DNA from: Gerris lacustris
Lineage: Eukaryota > Arthropoda > Insecta > Hemiptera > Gerridae
DNA: 64,000 nucleotides
NCBI GenBank assembly: GCA_951217055.1
Contig: OX578286.1
Span: 12,673,050 to 12,737,049 of the forward strand
Reading direction: 5' to 3'
The notes below the pieces were generated by a model, which saw only the letters and a list, made by a program, of their open reading frames with translations, had not been told where the DNA came from and ran no database searches. Below are positions 1 to 11,407 of this stretch, piece after piece; within the stretch, counting starts at the first letter, position 1, and each line of letters begins with the position of its first letter. A program made the position numbers and the translations under genes.

Positions 1-1613
1 GTTGGCAGTTCTTGTCTTATCTCTGTCTCTGATCTTTCTCTTTTTCCTGAAGCTTGCGCGGTCATCACATCTCTCGTACTTTTTTTCTAAGTTATGCTTA
101 AGTTTAAGAGCTTTGCTCAAGTGTAAATATTTGTTTGGTATTTGAAATGAAATTTTGTTCATTAGGATCTGTAATTTATCCTTCTGACTCCCACAATAAC
201 GTCGTTTTAGTTTCTTGTTACCGCTTTGATGTATTAAACACCGTCAAGTCGGCACAACAGGTATTTTATTACGATTATTTTTATTACGATTTGCAAGTTT
301 TAAGGTGGTCCTATACAAGCATAATACTTTTTTTGTGTCCATTTAAGTACACTACCAAAGGAATAATCCAATTTAATTTTCTTTTTTTTTCGTATTATTT
401 GATAGATTTGTTTCAGTTTTGTTGATAGTAATTTCTTGTGATATCTCTAGATACAATTGTTTTTTGTCAGTTTTTATTATTTCGTTTTTCTTTATAAATA
501 GTTTCGTATCTGTTTTATATTTTTATTGAAAATATTTCGTGGATTACCACCATTTGGTTTGTTCTTGACCTTGAAACAGCGTAATAATCAGGTTAACCAA
601 TCTAATTTTCTCATTTCTAAACGTAGACCTATTAACTTTTGTTTTGTTTACACTGTCTACTTTTCTTAGGATGATATAAAGAATTTTTACTTACGTTCTT
701 TATTTTTATTATTTTATATAATCTTCTTATTATTAAGATATTTCCGATTTTAAACATCCCTTTTGAACATATTATATCTTTTATTAATTTATTATACGAT
801 CTGACCAATCTGACCAAAAAAGGATAAAGGGTTGAAACACTTTTATATCTATACGTTTTCATACTTTGTTTGCTCACGTAAAATAATTTTGTTTTTAATT
901 TGCTGCATTTAGATCATGTCTATGCTATCTTTTAGCCTTTTCCTGAAAAAAAACAACATATTTTCTGAGATATTAGTGAACAAAGATATAGAAAAATAGA
1001 GATAAATTTAATTTCATATAAATATTTATATTGTTTAAGCTAAAAGGCAATTTACTATTTAAACTATTGTATTATACAATTTTTCCTCTAAATATCGCTG
1101 ATAATTATGAAAATTTAAATTTCTCATCTGAATTATTATATTAAGGCAACTTTTTAAAGTTGCTAAAATATATTATTAAGATAAAAGATAAATTTTGATA
1201 TAAATCCATTTACTTATCCTAGATATACATTTTAATGATTTCGCTTATCTTTTAATATTATATTTTGTTGTTTTAGTCCGGAGATATTTTTTTTTAAACT
1301 TATCTCTCATAAATAATCATATCTTTTTCTATACAGTCATATCTTTTATATATATGATCATTTGAAAAAGGTCTCTCTGTGGCCTGTGGTTTGATTATAT
1401 TAAACCATTCTATAACTCAGTGTTATATCTTTGCATGATGCTTATCACTAAACTAACTGTGGCTACCGCAGAAGGGTGGGGAGATTTTTCGAAATGGAAA
1501 CCACTAAAGCCAAGTTAAAACTCCCTTCCCTATTTCAAAATGCGATATGAATATCAAATTTGATTCCGAACCATTTCTATTTCAGTTGTCCCCTTTTCAA
1601 TCTTCTCTTTATT
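1..1613. other. AT-rich segment, no gene recognised
   Basis: The first 60 bases are CT-rich and the rest is AT-rich. Open frames here are short, low-complexity and rich in F, Y and I, as expected by chance in AT-rich DNA. I see no splice-bounded exon, RNA gene or repeat family. Confidence 0.5.
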
Positions 1614-1634
1614 CCCCCCCCCCCCCCCCCCCCC
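1614..1634 (+). repeat. poly-C tract (21 C)
   Basis: An uninterrupted run of 21 C in AT-rich DNA. Several similar C or G runs occur in the window, at 9220, 33105, 35699, 42219, 52580 and 57579. Lengths of such tracts are prone to assembly error. Confidence 0.9.
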
Positions 1635-2100
1635 ACTATACTACGCCCAGTCCAGCCTCGATTTTGTAAACCATATATTACCTTTTTCTGGTTTATAACG
1701 GAATTGGAAAAAAAGAGAGAAAACCTCGGATTTCAGTGGAGATCATCTCTTATTGTTGTTGAATTTCACCCTTCTTTTTTTTTTTTTGGTTGAGTAAAAA
1801 TTTCCATAATTTTTTAGGATCCCTTTGGGATTTTGAAGGATTAATAAAAACCACTCAACTTTACTCGTGGTAATATTAATTGGATTTGTACTTTTTTTCA
1901 GGAGGTTTAAAAGAAAAGTACGTATGCGTTGTCGAGCTTACCATAGCATTGTGATCATTCTAAAAAAAAAAAAAAAATTCTAAATTGAAACTTTCTTCAA
2001 CAGAAATGAGTTTCAGATATCAGAGAACCTTCTTTTATTAATGTTAATGTCTTTGCTTAATGTTATATTTAGAAAAAAAAAATTAAATTAAGTAAATTAA

Positions 2101-2843
2101 TTGAAGCGAGCGTAGCGAGCTTCCTACATTCAACGAAATATGCTCCGTGTCTGTCTGTCTGTCTGTCTGTCAGTAACGTTCACGCGTGTGACGATAACTT
2201 GAGTAAAAGTTGACCGATTGAGTTGAAATTTGGTATACATGATCCTCTTACTAATACTCAGGCTAAGTTCGTTGGACAGCGTGATCCGTCCAAGAGTTCG
2301 CGCGCAACGCTCGCGTAAACGAGAGGTTCAAAAATTAAATTGGAATTTCAGGACGGGAAAAGATTCTATCATCATCTATTCGATGAGACGAACATTTTTT
2401 TCAAATAACATTTTTTAGTATAACCAACAGCGACACCGCTATGAATTAATAAAGATCGCTAAAACTATTAAAGCGGGCCTAAACGTTTAAAATAGAGAAA
2501 ACAACCTTTTTACCGATATCATACGTTCTAACGTAACGATTTTAATAAAACTTCATAGACACCATCTGATGCACAATTGAAACAGGCATGCAAAATTTCA
2601 ATTTGATACATGCAGTAGTTTGTTTGTAGCAAAGAGATACAAATTATAAATATTGAAATAGAGATGTGTGGTTAGTGGAATAGTAAGAATGCGGGGTGGT
2701 TCCTTTACTACTAGCCGCTGCACTACTAACAGACCCATTATCTATCAACTCATCATGATTCACAATAATCTATTTTTTCAATATTCAATACATATTTATT
2801 ACTATACGCTCGCTTCAATGATAGAGCCACGCGATGCCTAGTT
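2101..2843 (+). repeat. Rep-A element, copy 1
   Basis: It begins with TTGAAGCGAGCGTA, which with GCGAGCTTC forms a hairpin, and its 3' part has the inverse TACGCTCGCTTCAA at 2805-2818. So the element has roughly 14-bp terminal inverted repeats. A tail of about 25 bases ending in GCCTAGTT follows and is also present after copy 2. Inside are TGTC repeats (about 2150-2171) and the phrase GAGTTGAAATTTGGTATACA. It is very similar to copy 2 immediately downstream and to a reversed copy at 44.5-45.3 kb. No intact coding frame is present. The 62-codon frame at 2230 recurs in copy 2 only because the copies are similar. It is a non-autonomous element of unknown class. Confidence 0.75.
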
Positions 2844-2866
2844 TAAATATCAATTTAGATAAGTTA

Positions 2867-2910
2867 TTGAAGCGAGCGTAAGCGAGCTTCTTACATTCAA
2901 CGAAATATGC

Positions 2911-2942
<32 letters not shown>

Positions 2943-3642
2943 ACTAACGTTCACGCGTGTGACGATAACTTGAGTAAAAGTTGACCGATTTAGTTGAAAT
3001 TTGGTATACATGTTCCTCTTACTAATACTCAGGCTAAGTTCGTTGGACAGCGTGATCCGTCCAAGAGTTCGCGCGCAACGCTCGCGTAAACGAGAGGTAC
3101 AAAAATTAAATTGGAATTTCAGGACGGGAAAAGATTCTATCATCATCTATTCGATGAGACGAACATTATTTTCAAATAACATTTTTTACTAAAACCAACA
3201 ACGACACTGCTATGATTTAATAAAGATCGCTAAAACTATTAAAGCGGACCTAAACGTTTAAAATAGGGAAAACAACCTTTTTACCGATATCTTACGTTCT
3301 AACGTAACGATCATAATAAAACTTCATGTACATCGTCTAAAGTACAATTGAAACAAGTATGTAAAATTTCAACTTGATACATGCAGTAGTATTTGAGTAA
3401 TGAAGTGATACATTTATAATATTAGTTTAAAAGCTATTCCGAGTGGTTAAGATTCTTATAGTCGTACTGTATGTAGGTTTGTTTAGGAAGTAAAGCTTTG
3501 TACCGAGTACCCCCACTCTACCTCTCACTACCCTCTTCCACTTATATTCAACTATGACATTCATCATGATTAACAAATTTCAATATTCAGTATTTTATTG
3601 CAATACGCTCGCTTCAATGATAGAGCCACGCGATGCCTAGTT
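2867..3642 (+). repeat. Rep-A element, copy 2
   Basis: A near-tandem second copy, about 50 bp after the first, with the same terminal inverted repeats (2867-2880 and 3604-3617) and the same tail ending GCCTAGTT. Its TGTC array is longer (about 2917-2942). Scattered substitutions separate it from copy 1, so the pair is not a very recent duplication. Confidence 0.75.
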
Positions 3643-3808
3643 ATATCTATTTGAAGACCTACAAATCAAAACAGACGTTTATTTTTATTGGTATAAATGT
3701 GTTTATCTACGATTGTTACGAAATATAAACATTGTATCCCTGTTTAGATGCGTAGAAAGTGATTCTTTACGTACTTGTATTCATTGCGCATACGCGTCTC
3801 ATAATTCT

Positions 3809-3858
3809 GAAGAATTCCTCTTCTTTGCCTCCCTAGGGCGGTAAAGAAGAAGAATTCT
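3809..3858 (+). other. Imperfect hairpin in Crypton-like copy 1
   Basis: GAATTC and TTCTTT on the left pair with AAAGAAGAAGAATTC on the right. The apex contains the palindrome CCCTAGGG. The equivalent site in copy 2 keeps the outer stem but has a different apex. Confidence 0.6.
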
Positions 3859-3960
3859 TTAACTTTACGCTCAATTAGCGAGTTTGTTTACATTTAACAA
3901 AACTAATTTGATGTTTGTTTAATAAAAGTAGCTGTTTATATCGAGTTTTTGTGAAAATCG

Positions 3961-4125
3961 ATGCGTGATTTAAGTGATTATGACGAATATGAGGAGAATA
4001 ATACGGCTCCCGAAATAATTAATTTCGCACAAAATACAACTAATGAATTAATGTCATCTTTATCAAAAGAGAAATATGAACTTACTTACAGAAAGTTTAT
4101 TATTTTTTTCTGTATTTATTATTAA
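3961..4125 (+). CDS. Short ORF, Crypton/ZMYM-like N-terminus (fragment)
   Basis: An ATG opens a 54-codon frame ending in TAA. The predicted peptide has an acidic N-terminus (MRDLSDYDEYEEN), then APEIINFAQ, then LSKEKYELTYRKF. An acidic start followed by a K-x-K-Y-E-x-x-Y-x-x-F helix is how many insect Crypton-derived or ZMYM2/QRICH1-like proteins begin, just before an SAP-like or core-binding domain. That match is from memory of the family and unverified. The frame then runs into low-complexity sequence and stops, so no recombinase domain follows here. It may be a first exon, with the rest lost, or a relic. The neighbouring tandem copy has this ORF deleted while the flanks are kept, which supports treating it as the element's own coding part. 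Confidence 0.4.
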   Translation: MRDLSDYDEYEENNTAPEIINFAQNTTNELMSSLSKEKYELTYRKFIIFFCIYY

Positions 4126-4290
4126 AATCTAACAATCGTAGATAAAGTACGGTATGCAACTCGTGCGAAAACGGCATTTTGCATTGCTCGTGTGGTTTTA
4201 CTACACTCGCATGCAAAATACTACTTTCCACACGAGGCGCGTAATGTGCTATTATCTGCGATTGATACGAAATATAAACATTTTATTTCA

Positions 4291-4712
4291 GTTTAGATGC
4301 GTAGAAAGTGATTCTTTTTGTTGTTCTATTCATTGCGAATGCGCGTTTGATAATTCTTCTTTGTTTCCGCATTAGTGCGGAAATACAGAAGAATTCTTAA
4401 CCTTATCGCACGATTAGCGTGTTTGTTTACATTTAACAAAACTAATATGCTGTTTGTTTAATTAAAGTAACTGTTTTTATCAAGTTTTTAGTGACAAACA
4501 ATGTATATTTAATGATTTTGAAATATTTTTTGTTTCTGAATTTATTATTAAAATCCAACAATCGTAGATAAAGTACGGTATGCGCAACTCATGCGAAAAC
4601 TGCATTTTGTTTTTCTCGTGTAGTTTTACTACCCTCGCCTATGCCTCGGGTGCAAACTCCACACTCGCATGCAAAATGCTACTTTCCACACTAGACGGGT
4701 AATGTACTATAT
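4291..4712 (+). mobile_element. Crypton-like element, copy 2 (ORF deleted)
   Basis: Homologous to 3740-4260 throughout its flanks (GATGCGTAGAAAGTGATTCT, then TTTGTTTACATTTAACAAAA, then AATCGTAGATAAAGTACGG). It lacks the region that holds the 54-codon ORF of copy 1 and has only about 35 unrelated bases there. This is the pattern of an internally deleted, non-autonomous derivative. Its 3' block includes a CCTATGCCTCGGGTGC segment not present in copy 1. Confidence 0.5.
4351..4397 (+). other. Hairpin in Crypton-like copy 2
   Basis: TAATTCTTCT pairs with AGAAGAATTC, and TTTCCGCA pairs with TGCGGAAA around a TTAG loop. The position matches the hairpin at 3809-3858, but the apical stem sequence differs while pairing is retained. 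Confidence 0.6.
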
Positions 4713-5755
4713 ACTCAAGGTTAGATATTATTAACACTTACCCTATATATTTATGATTATTTGAAAATGCTCTGTGTGGTTAGTCTTGATTATATTAAAC
4801 TATGTGCTAATATCTAGCACGATGCTTATCAGTAAACTAACTTTATTTTATACTACTAGTATTTAGTAGTTTGACGTGAGGAAGCTATGTGCCACACTAA
4901 TTGAAAACCATTTTTTCAAATCTACTCTTTTAATATTGCCAAAGTTCCCACTCTCAGTGGGTAAAAGTATCGAAAGGAAAAGCAAACTGAAAAAATGAAT
5001 ATTAAATTAAGTCTGAGGTAATATTAGTAATGACGGTCTATTATTAGTGTTTAGCTGAGATTCTTTAACAAAAAGAACTAGATTAAGATCTTGGTAGAAT
5101 TACAATACATTACCCCTCTCGGTATTGTATTGTTGGATCAGTTTTATCGCATTATTACTTTAGTGCTATTACATTTCTAATTCCATTATCACTATCGGTT
5201 GCATACTTTGGTTTCGTGAATGCGGGGGCCTAATTCAATTCACCATTATTATTTATTTTTTCTTTTTTTATCGGGTTAACAATAGAATTGGTTTAGTAGT
5301 TCGTGAAGTATTCAATGAGCGGAGGGCGGGTTAGGTTTATTTTGAAGCGAAAATAATAATATAATAATTTGAATAGTGTAATGTAATCTTGATTGAGAAC
5401 GATTACATTTATATTAGTAAATCATTTTATAAGAAATAACCATTTAGAGACTATACTAAAATTCTAGCCGCAATTTGTAATACGTTCTTTAACCAATCTT
5501 TCTAACTAGCACTCCTACGAAAATATATTAAGCAATATTCAATTCTGCTGCAAATATATTAGTCCAGGAAATAGTGTGCAAAAAAGTGTCTGACTAACAT
5601 CAAGCTAGAATTATGTGTACAAGTTAATCTTTTGGTGCCTTTTAAGAATATGTGGTCGGCTATGTTCGTCTGCGGGACATAGCTTGGTAATAGGCACATG
5701 TAAAAAACGGCGAGCGTACACTCTGGCTGTACCCTAAATCTGAATAAGCGTGTAC
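4713..5755. other. AT-rich segment; fragment of Rep-B tail
   Basis: No gene recognised. At about 4873-4900 lies GAGGAAGCTATGTGCCACAC, the 3' terminal signature of Rep-B, without the body of the element. Confidence 0.5.
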
Positions 5756-5850
5756 TCTTGCCAAAACTCTCTCTTGTATGAGCATGCTCTCTGGCCGTAC
5801 TCTCTCTTGAATGAGCATGCTCTCTGGCAGTACTCCCTCTTAATTGAGCA
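5756..5850 (+). repeat. Outlying units of the 33-bp minisatellite
   Basis: About three degenerate units of the same 33-bp repeat found at 6195-7106 (GAGCATGCTCTCTGGCCGTA), separated from the main array by about 350 bp. Confidence 0.8.
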
Positions 5851-6194
5851 TCTTTCCACATAATTTTGGTGACAAAATTGCTCAAATTTAATTTTCTGCC
5901 CCTATAAAGTCCTATCTAATTCGTAGTAGGTGCATGCCTGTCTATGACTTATTAAATTAATAAATTAATCTAAGCTACCTTTAATAAAGTTGCTCGGATA
6001 AGCTATTAAATGAAACTGCAAAGAAAGAACCTCAACTTTTTAAATACATAGTTTTACACCTTGATCTCAAAAATTTTACGGGTGAAGACCCCCCAACCCC
6101 CCGGTTTGCTAAGACCCCCCTTCCTGCTTGCCCCATGGCACCCTCATAGCACTCTGTCCACTGCCCCTGATAAGTACCCAGGCCGGGCTTCATG

Positions 6195-7106
6195 GTCTCT
6201 GGCCGTACTCTCTCTTGAATTAGCATACTCTCTGGTCGTACTCCCTCTTGAATGAGCATGTTCTCTGGCCGAACTCTCTCTTGAATGAGCATGCTCTCTG
6301 GCCGTATTCTCTCTTGAATGAGTGTTCTCTGGCCGTACTCTCTCTTGAATGAGCATGCTCTCTGGCCGTACTCTTTCTTGAATGAGCATGCTCTCTGGCC
6401 GTACTCTCTCTTGAATGAGCATGCTCTCTGCCCGTACTCTCTCTTGAATGAGCATGCTCTCTGGCCGTACTCTCTCTTGAATGAGCATGCTCTCTGGCCG
6501 TAGTCTCTCTTGAATGAGCATGCTCTCTGGCCGTACTCTCTCTTGAATGAACATGCTCTCTGGCCGTACTCTCTCTTGAATGAGCATGCTCTCTGGCCGT
6601 AATCTCTCTTGAATGAGCATGCTCTCTGGCCGTACTCTCTCTTGAATGAGCATGCTCTCTGGCCGTACTATCTCTTGAATGAGCATGCTCTCTGGCCGTA
6701 CTCTCTCTTGAATGAGCATGCTCTCTGGCCGTACTCTCTCTTGAATGAGCATGCTCTCTGGCCGTACTCTCTCTTGAATGAGCATGCTCTCTGGCCGTAC
6801 TCTCTCTTGAATGAGCATGCTCTCTGGCCGTACTCTCTCTTGAATGAGCATGCTCTCTGCCCGTACTCTCTCTTGAATGAGCATGCTCTCTGGCCGTACT
6901 CTCTCTTGAATGAGCATGCTCTCTGGCCGTACTCTCTCTTGAATGAACATGCTCTCTGGCCGTACTCTCTCTTGAATGAGCATGTTCTCTGGCCGTAATC
7001 TCTCTTGAATGAGCATGCTCTCTGGCTGTATTCTCTCTTGAATGAGTATGTTCTCCGGCCGTACTCTTTCTTTAATGAGCATGCTCTCTGGCCGTATTCT
7101 CTCGAA
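6195..7106 (+). repeat. 33-bp minisatellite array (about 27 units)
   Basis: The unit is GAGCATGCTCTCTGGCCGTA followed by CTCTCTCTTGAAT. It contains the 10-bp palindrome GAGCATGCTC. Because 33 is a multiple of 3, long frames stay open on both strands (11-residue peptide repeats such as MLIQERVRPES on the minus strand). At least one unit, near 6312, is 31 bp and shifts the frame without closing it, and outer units are degenerate. I read this as a non-coding minisatellite, not a repetitive protein gene. Variant units (CCCGTACTC, GAACATG) recur in similar order, a sign of segmental duplication inside the array. Confidence 0.85.
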
Positions 7107-8040
7107 TTTGGTCGGACTTTTATATACATTAAAACCTCCATCATATTAATTAAATACTTTAAAATATTCCCGTGAATCTTTTTACACAGATGTAATATTA
7201 GATACATATGTAATATATTGTTATAAGTAATTTCAAATAAATAATTTTTCTTAAACCATGAAAAATGGTAAATATCAACCTTTTCTCCGTCTTTTCAACA
7301 CGCTATCTATTTCCAGAGTTATCCTAGAATAAACATCTGGTTAAGACATCCTATGTTAGGGTAGAACTTTTTTCTCCTTTCTTCCACTCAGGAATCCTAG
7401 ATCTGTCGACTTTGAGTTTCTTTTTCTAAGGAAACCATTCCCTTTAAAAAAAGAAAAAAAAATCTAGAAGTCGAGATAGAGAAAGATTTGTTTAAAAAAG
7501 TTCTCTACATTTTTTTTCTCTTTTTCTTTATATAAGATTATTTTTTTGTACATACAGCCATACAGCTTTCCTTAAGTGAGAATCAGTGTCTGTCAGTCAC
7601 GCTTTGACACGATACCTCCTGTTTAACTTCAACAGAAAAAAAAGAAAAAGAAAATATAACAATAACAAGAAGAAAAAGAAGGATAAAAACAAGACCTGGT
7701 TTTTAAAAGTCGGGTATGTTAAATAAACAATAAATGCTATCATCTGTTTCAAATCATTTAAACGGAATTGAATAATATTTATGTAACACTAATTAAATAT
7801 GTAAATTCAAAAATAATAGAAGAAGAATAATATTCTAAAACAAAATAGTCAAAGTGAGAAGGCACCTGCCACCTTCTATTCTAATTGGGCGCGTGGAATA
7901 ACATTCAATGTTATTTAATTATGAAGTTTAACAATTTCAGATGGAATGTTTTATTATAGGGTATCTTACCACTTTCATCAGAACTTTATTATGTTATGTT
8001 AGATATAAGAGTGTCTATCGAGGTCATCTTGAAGGAACAA
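7107..8040. other. AT-rich segment, no gene recognised
   Basis: Mostly low-complexity A/T with purine-rich stretches around 7440-7680. I see no RNA gene, terminal repeat or convincing exon. Confidence 0.4.
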
Positions 8041-8699
8041 CATAAATTATTGTCTCTCCACTGAACCACTAAAATAGTAGTGGATTCTTATGCTGAGAAG
8101 TATAATATTAATGGTATTTTGAATTCACTAATTTTTCCCGGGTTGTTACGGTGAAACACAGTGAACATGGATAATAATAACATCTGGTTATCCATATGAT
8201 AATTAACGGGTCATGTGCCCGGGTAAATGCGTAAATTCAAAATACCATTAATATTCCCAATTTGTGTGACTGAGAGACACCAAGGGATGTGCCACGCAAG
8301 CGTGCCATATAGGAACTGTTCCAACATCAGACATTGCGTCATTAAGATGTTGGCTCGGCATTACGCCATGTCCTGCATCGTTTCGTCGCGTCCGACTCAT
8401 CAGGGGCCTGACGATGCTCACCCAACTCTGGACTCTGGACCTCTACCAGATCAAGAAGATCAGATGTACGACTTATCAGAGACGAGCGTGCTCTCATACC
8501 GCCATATTTTTTGGCTGGCAAAACACATCAGCAATGAAATACTGTGTTGGCACACTGCAATAAGCTACACGATTTGTGTGACTGAGAGACACTAAGGGAT
8601 GAAACCATTCATATTATACTTCTCAGCATAAGAATCCACTAGATAGTAGCTTTCAGCTCGAACTTAAAGATCGAGCTTTCAGTGGAGAGACAATTTATG
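8041..8699. mobile_element. Inverted-repeat DNA element (unknown class)
   Basis: Left arm 8041-8115 and right arm about 8606-8699 are inverted copies, sharing TGTCTCTCCACTGA and TGGATTCTTATGCTGAGAAG. Each arm has a different small hairpin at the same place: CCACTA/TAGTGG on the left and AGCTCGA/TCGAGCT on the right. A second inverted pair lies inside (AATGGTATTTTGAATTCAC near 8111 and GTAAATTCAAAATACCATT near 8231). A 20-base direct repeat (TTTGTGTGACTGAGAGACAC) also occurs near 8261 and 8573. The GC-richer core (8270-8580) is open for 122 codons in one frame, but that peptide resembles nothing I know. Confidence 0.6.
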
Positions 8700-9459
8700 A
8701 TACTCCTTTATTATGTTAGTTCGTTGACTTCTGTGGTTCATGGTTTGATAGTTTTAGCTCCATTCATAAACTTTAAGCGAGCACCAACCTAGTTTGTCAA
8801 TGGTTTTTTCTTAACAATATGGAGATGCATGCAGAGATGCAAAGTCACATAATTTCTTTCTGTCGTATCTCCTCTCTTTTGTCCTTCTTCTTGTCCTAAT
8901 CCTTGAATGGTGTTCTTCTTTCCAGTATTTCCTCAGTGAGACATCTCTGAGTGTTATCTTGGATTGTTAACTTAGGTTCGATGGTCAGCTTGATTTGCAA
9001 GGCTATCCAAAGGCTTGGTTTGATTGGGAGGAACTCCCATGATCCTCACTCTGGAATTTTTCCTTTTGTTATATAAAACTATTATTCGTTCTGTCCATGA
9101 ATATATGTACATCCAGTGTCGACAGGATATGATCTAACCAACTCTAATTTTATTGAGAATTTAGCGCTGCTATCCACAGGGAGGTGTTGGGAGGGAAGAG
9201 GTGTTCTGCATGTAAGGGAGGGGGGGGGGGGGGGACTAAAATCACTTAGTCTAATTAGCTAATAAGACAAAGGTATATGCTTAGACGTTGCAGTAATTGG
9301 TGAATATATGTTTTCCCCAAAAACAAAATGTAATTAATCACCAGTTGACACTTTTTAAATAAGTGATGTTATTAATTAATTAAATTAAAATTTGTAGAAT
9401 TTAAATTTAATATGAATATGTATATTAGAAAGCTGTATTCGAGTTTGTCGGACCCATTT
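8700..9459. other. Unassigned segment with a 15-base poly-G
   Basis: No gene recognised. A poly-G run lies at 9220-9234. Confidence 0.4.
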
Positions 9460-10030
9460 TACTACGTTTTTATTAGCTTGATTTCTTGTTTGTTTGTTTG
9501 TTTGTCCGGTACAAATCTGGCAATCGATTTTTAACTAACTTCCCGAATAGCTAGACATCTGAAACTTTTAGCATAGCAGAACACGATGACAATGCAATAT
9601 TTTAATACTTATAGCCATCTTTCAGCAGAATTTAATTGGTTTTCAGCAAATTTTGCTGTATGAAAAGTTAGTTCAGAAAAAATCCGCAAGTTATTTTATT
9701 TGTTTTGACGTATCCCATATTTGACGATCTTCATTTTGATGGGTTTCAAATTTATGATTTTTATTAAGAGGTAAATATTGAATGACAGCGAATGAGGAAA
9801 AGTAAACAAAGAAATAAATTAATTGATCCAAGATGAGGTGAGATCCGTTGTACAAAGATTTGTCCTTTCATAGGTTTTAGATCAGCTCTCTAGATGGTTG
9901 TCATTTATGTGAAGTAAATAAATTTGGAACTATTTTTTTTTTTTTTTCACTAACATTATATATTATATAACAATAACAATTATATTATTACCATTACATA
10001 CGATTCAAAAGAAAATTTAAAAACGTAGTA
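9460..10030 (+). repeat. Rep-D element, copy 1
   Basis: Bounded by TACTACGTTTTTA at 9460 and its exact inverse TAAAAACGTAGTA at 10018-10030, giving 13-bp terminal inverted repeats. Internal landmarks are (TTTG)n followed by TCCGGTACAAATCTGG, AACTTCCCGAATAGCTAGAC and AGATCCGTTGTACAAAGATT. Three copies in the window share these limits, which supports the boundaries. There is no coding capacity, so it is a MITE-like non-autonomous element. Confidence 0.75.
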
Positions 10031-11407
10031 TATAAAAAGTTCTTTTTATCTTGAAATTATTTTCCAATAAATATTAATATCTTATTGATATTTTTATATT
10101 AAACAATAAAATATAAAAACTTTTGTTTACATTTGCATATATTGTGTTGCGTTTAAGTTTCATGTTGTATGCATTTCTACTTAATTATCGTTACAGCTGA
10201 ATTTGTAGACTATTATATATTCGTTGATCACGCACAGTATCGTGAGAGGTCTCATCTTGTAAACAATATATATATATATATATTTCAACCGGACTATTAT
10301 ATCGTGTTACATTATGACGTCACATTAAATTTTTCACGCTATATTAAACTATAATATTATCTGCGTGATAACACGCACTACAAACTTTACGTCACATTGT
10401 TGTATATCAACTTTATGTACATATTTCTAAAAATGATCCTTTCCTATTAATTTGTTTTTTATTTTTTTTAAAAAGTTTTTCTTTAATTCTTTTTTTTGTA
10501 AAGGTAATATCTTCCCTTAATTACCGGTTTTTCATATTACGTTTAGCGTTCTCTGTTTTTAGGTTTGAAATTAGAAACTTAATGAATTATCGATTACCTT
10601 TTACCCTCCTCACTTTTAATAGGAATAAAGGAAAAATAAAATTAACTTAGAGGACGTTTCTTCGAATTATTATTGCTTTCCTATTATATTTTTTACTTTT
10701 CATTTTGTTCGGTGATGTGTCCTGAATTCTGTCCTGTATGAGTGCGTGTTTATCTAAATTAGTTTTTTTTTCGAAATAATTCTCCTACCTTATACTTTTT
10801 TGTGACCATAGTTATTTAAAAACCATTCTGTTCTCTCATACAAACGAAGGATCTATAATGAAATCGTATTTTGATGGATTTACTAGTGTTAAGGTAACCT
10901 CGAGGCCCCAAAAAGTTCGAAATAAAATCCATTTTTATACATGGATACAATGGTAGTAATATTTATAATCTATACTAATAAAATAAAGGGAAAATTGTTT
11001 CTATGTTTATTTTTAGGAGGTAATCTTACTGATAGAAAGCTACTCTATTCCCGAGTGATATAAATAAATAAATAAATAAATATATTCTTTATTACATTGC
11101 CTATTTCTATCGGATGTAACAGGTCACTACAAAGTAATATAATACAAAGATACAATATGAAATTAATTATTTTTAAAAACTAACAGCACTTATACAACGC
11201 AACCATTTAAAAAACAACTTTTAACTAACAATTTTAACGCAACAATAGTAATACCATCAACAATAAAACAAATAAGTAAAATAAATAAAATAAAATAAAA
11301 CAGAAAAACTCTAACTATATTCCTTATCAGATAAATATTCTAAATATGTTTTATTTATATAGTTTATTTATATAGGCTATGTTTTATTTTATTATTAGTA
11401 TCTATGC
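10031..11407. other. AT-rich segment with a Rep-C scrap
   Basis: No gene recognised. A short (TA)n lies near 10266-10282 and an (AAAT)n microsatellite at about 11062-11082. Bases 10863-10925 resemble part of Rep-C (GATGGATTTACTAGTGTTAA then GGCCCC). Confidence 0.4.

Larger units (their letters stand above)
3650..4290 (+). mobile_element. Crypton-like element, copy 1
   Basis: First unit of a tandem pair with a period of about 550 bp (ACGAAATATAAACATT occurs near 3718 and 4268). It contains a short ORF (3961-4125), an apical hairpin (3809-3858) and a 3' block with inverted motifs: GCATTTTGCA pairs with ATGCAAAAT, and CTCGTGTGG pairs with CCACACGAG. The class assignment rests on the ORF resembling the N-terminus of insect Crypton or ZMYM/QRICH1-like proteins and is tentative. 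Confidence 0.5.

Noticed and set aside
2819..2843. Rep-A as a Helitron because its tail ends in CTAG before T
   Set aside because: It has inverted repeats near both ends, no TC start, and no clear hairpin just before CTAG. The evidence is too weak.
6144..7082. 312-codon minus-strand open frame of 11-residue repeats as a protein gene
   Set aside because: It is a by-product of a 33-bp minisatellite that stays open in several frames on both strands. It has degenerate edges and a frame-shifting 31-bp unit.
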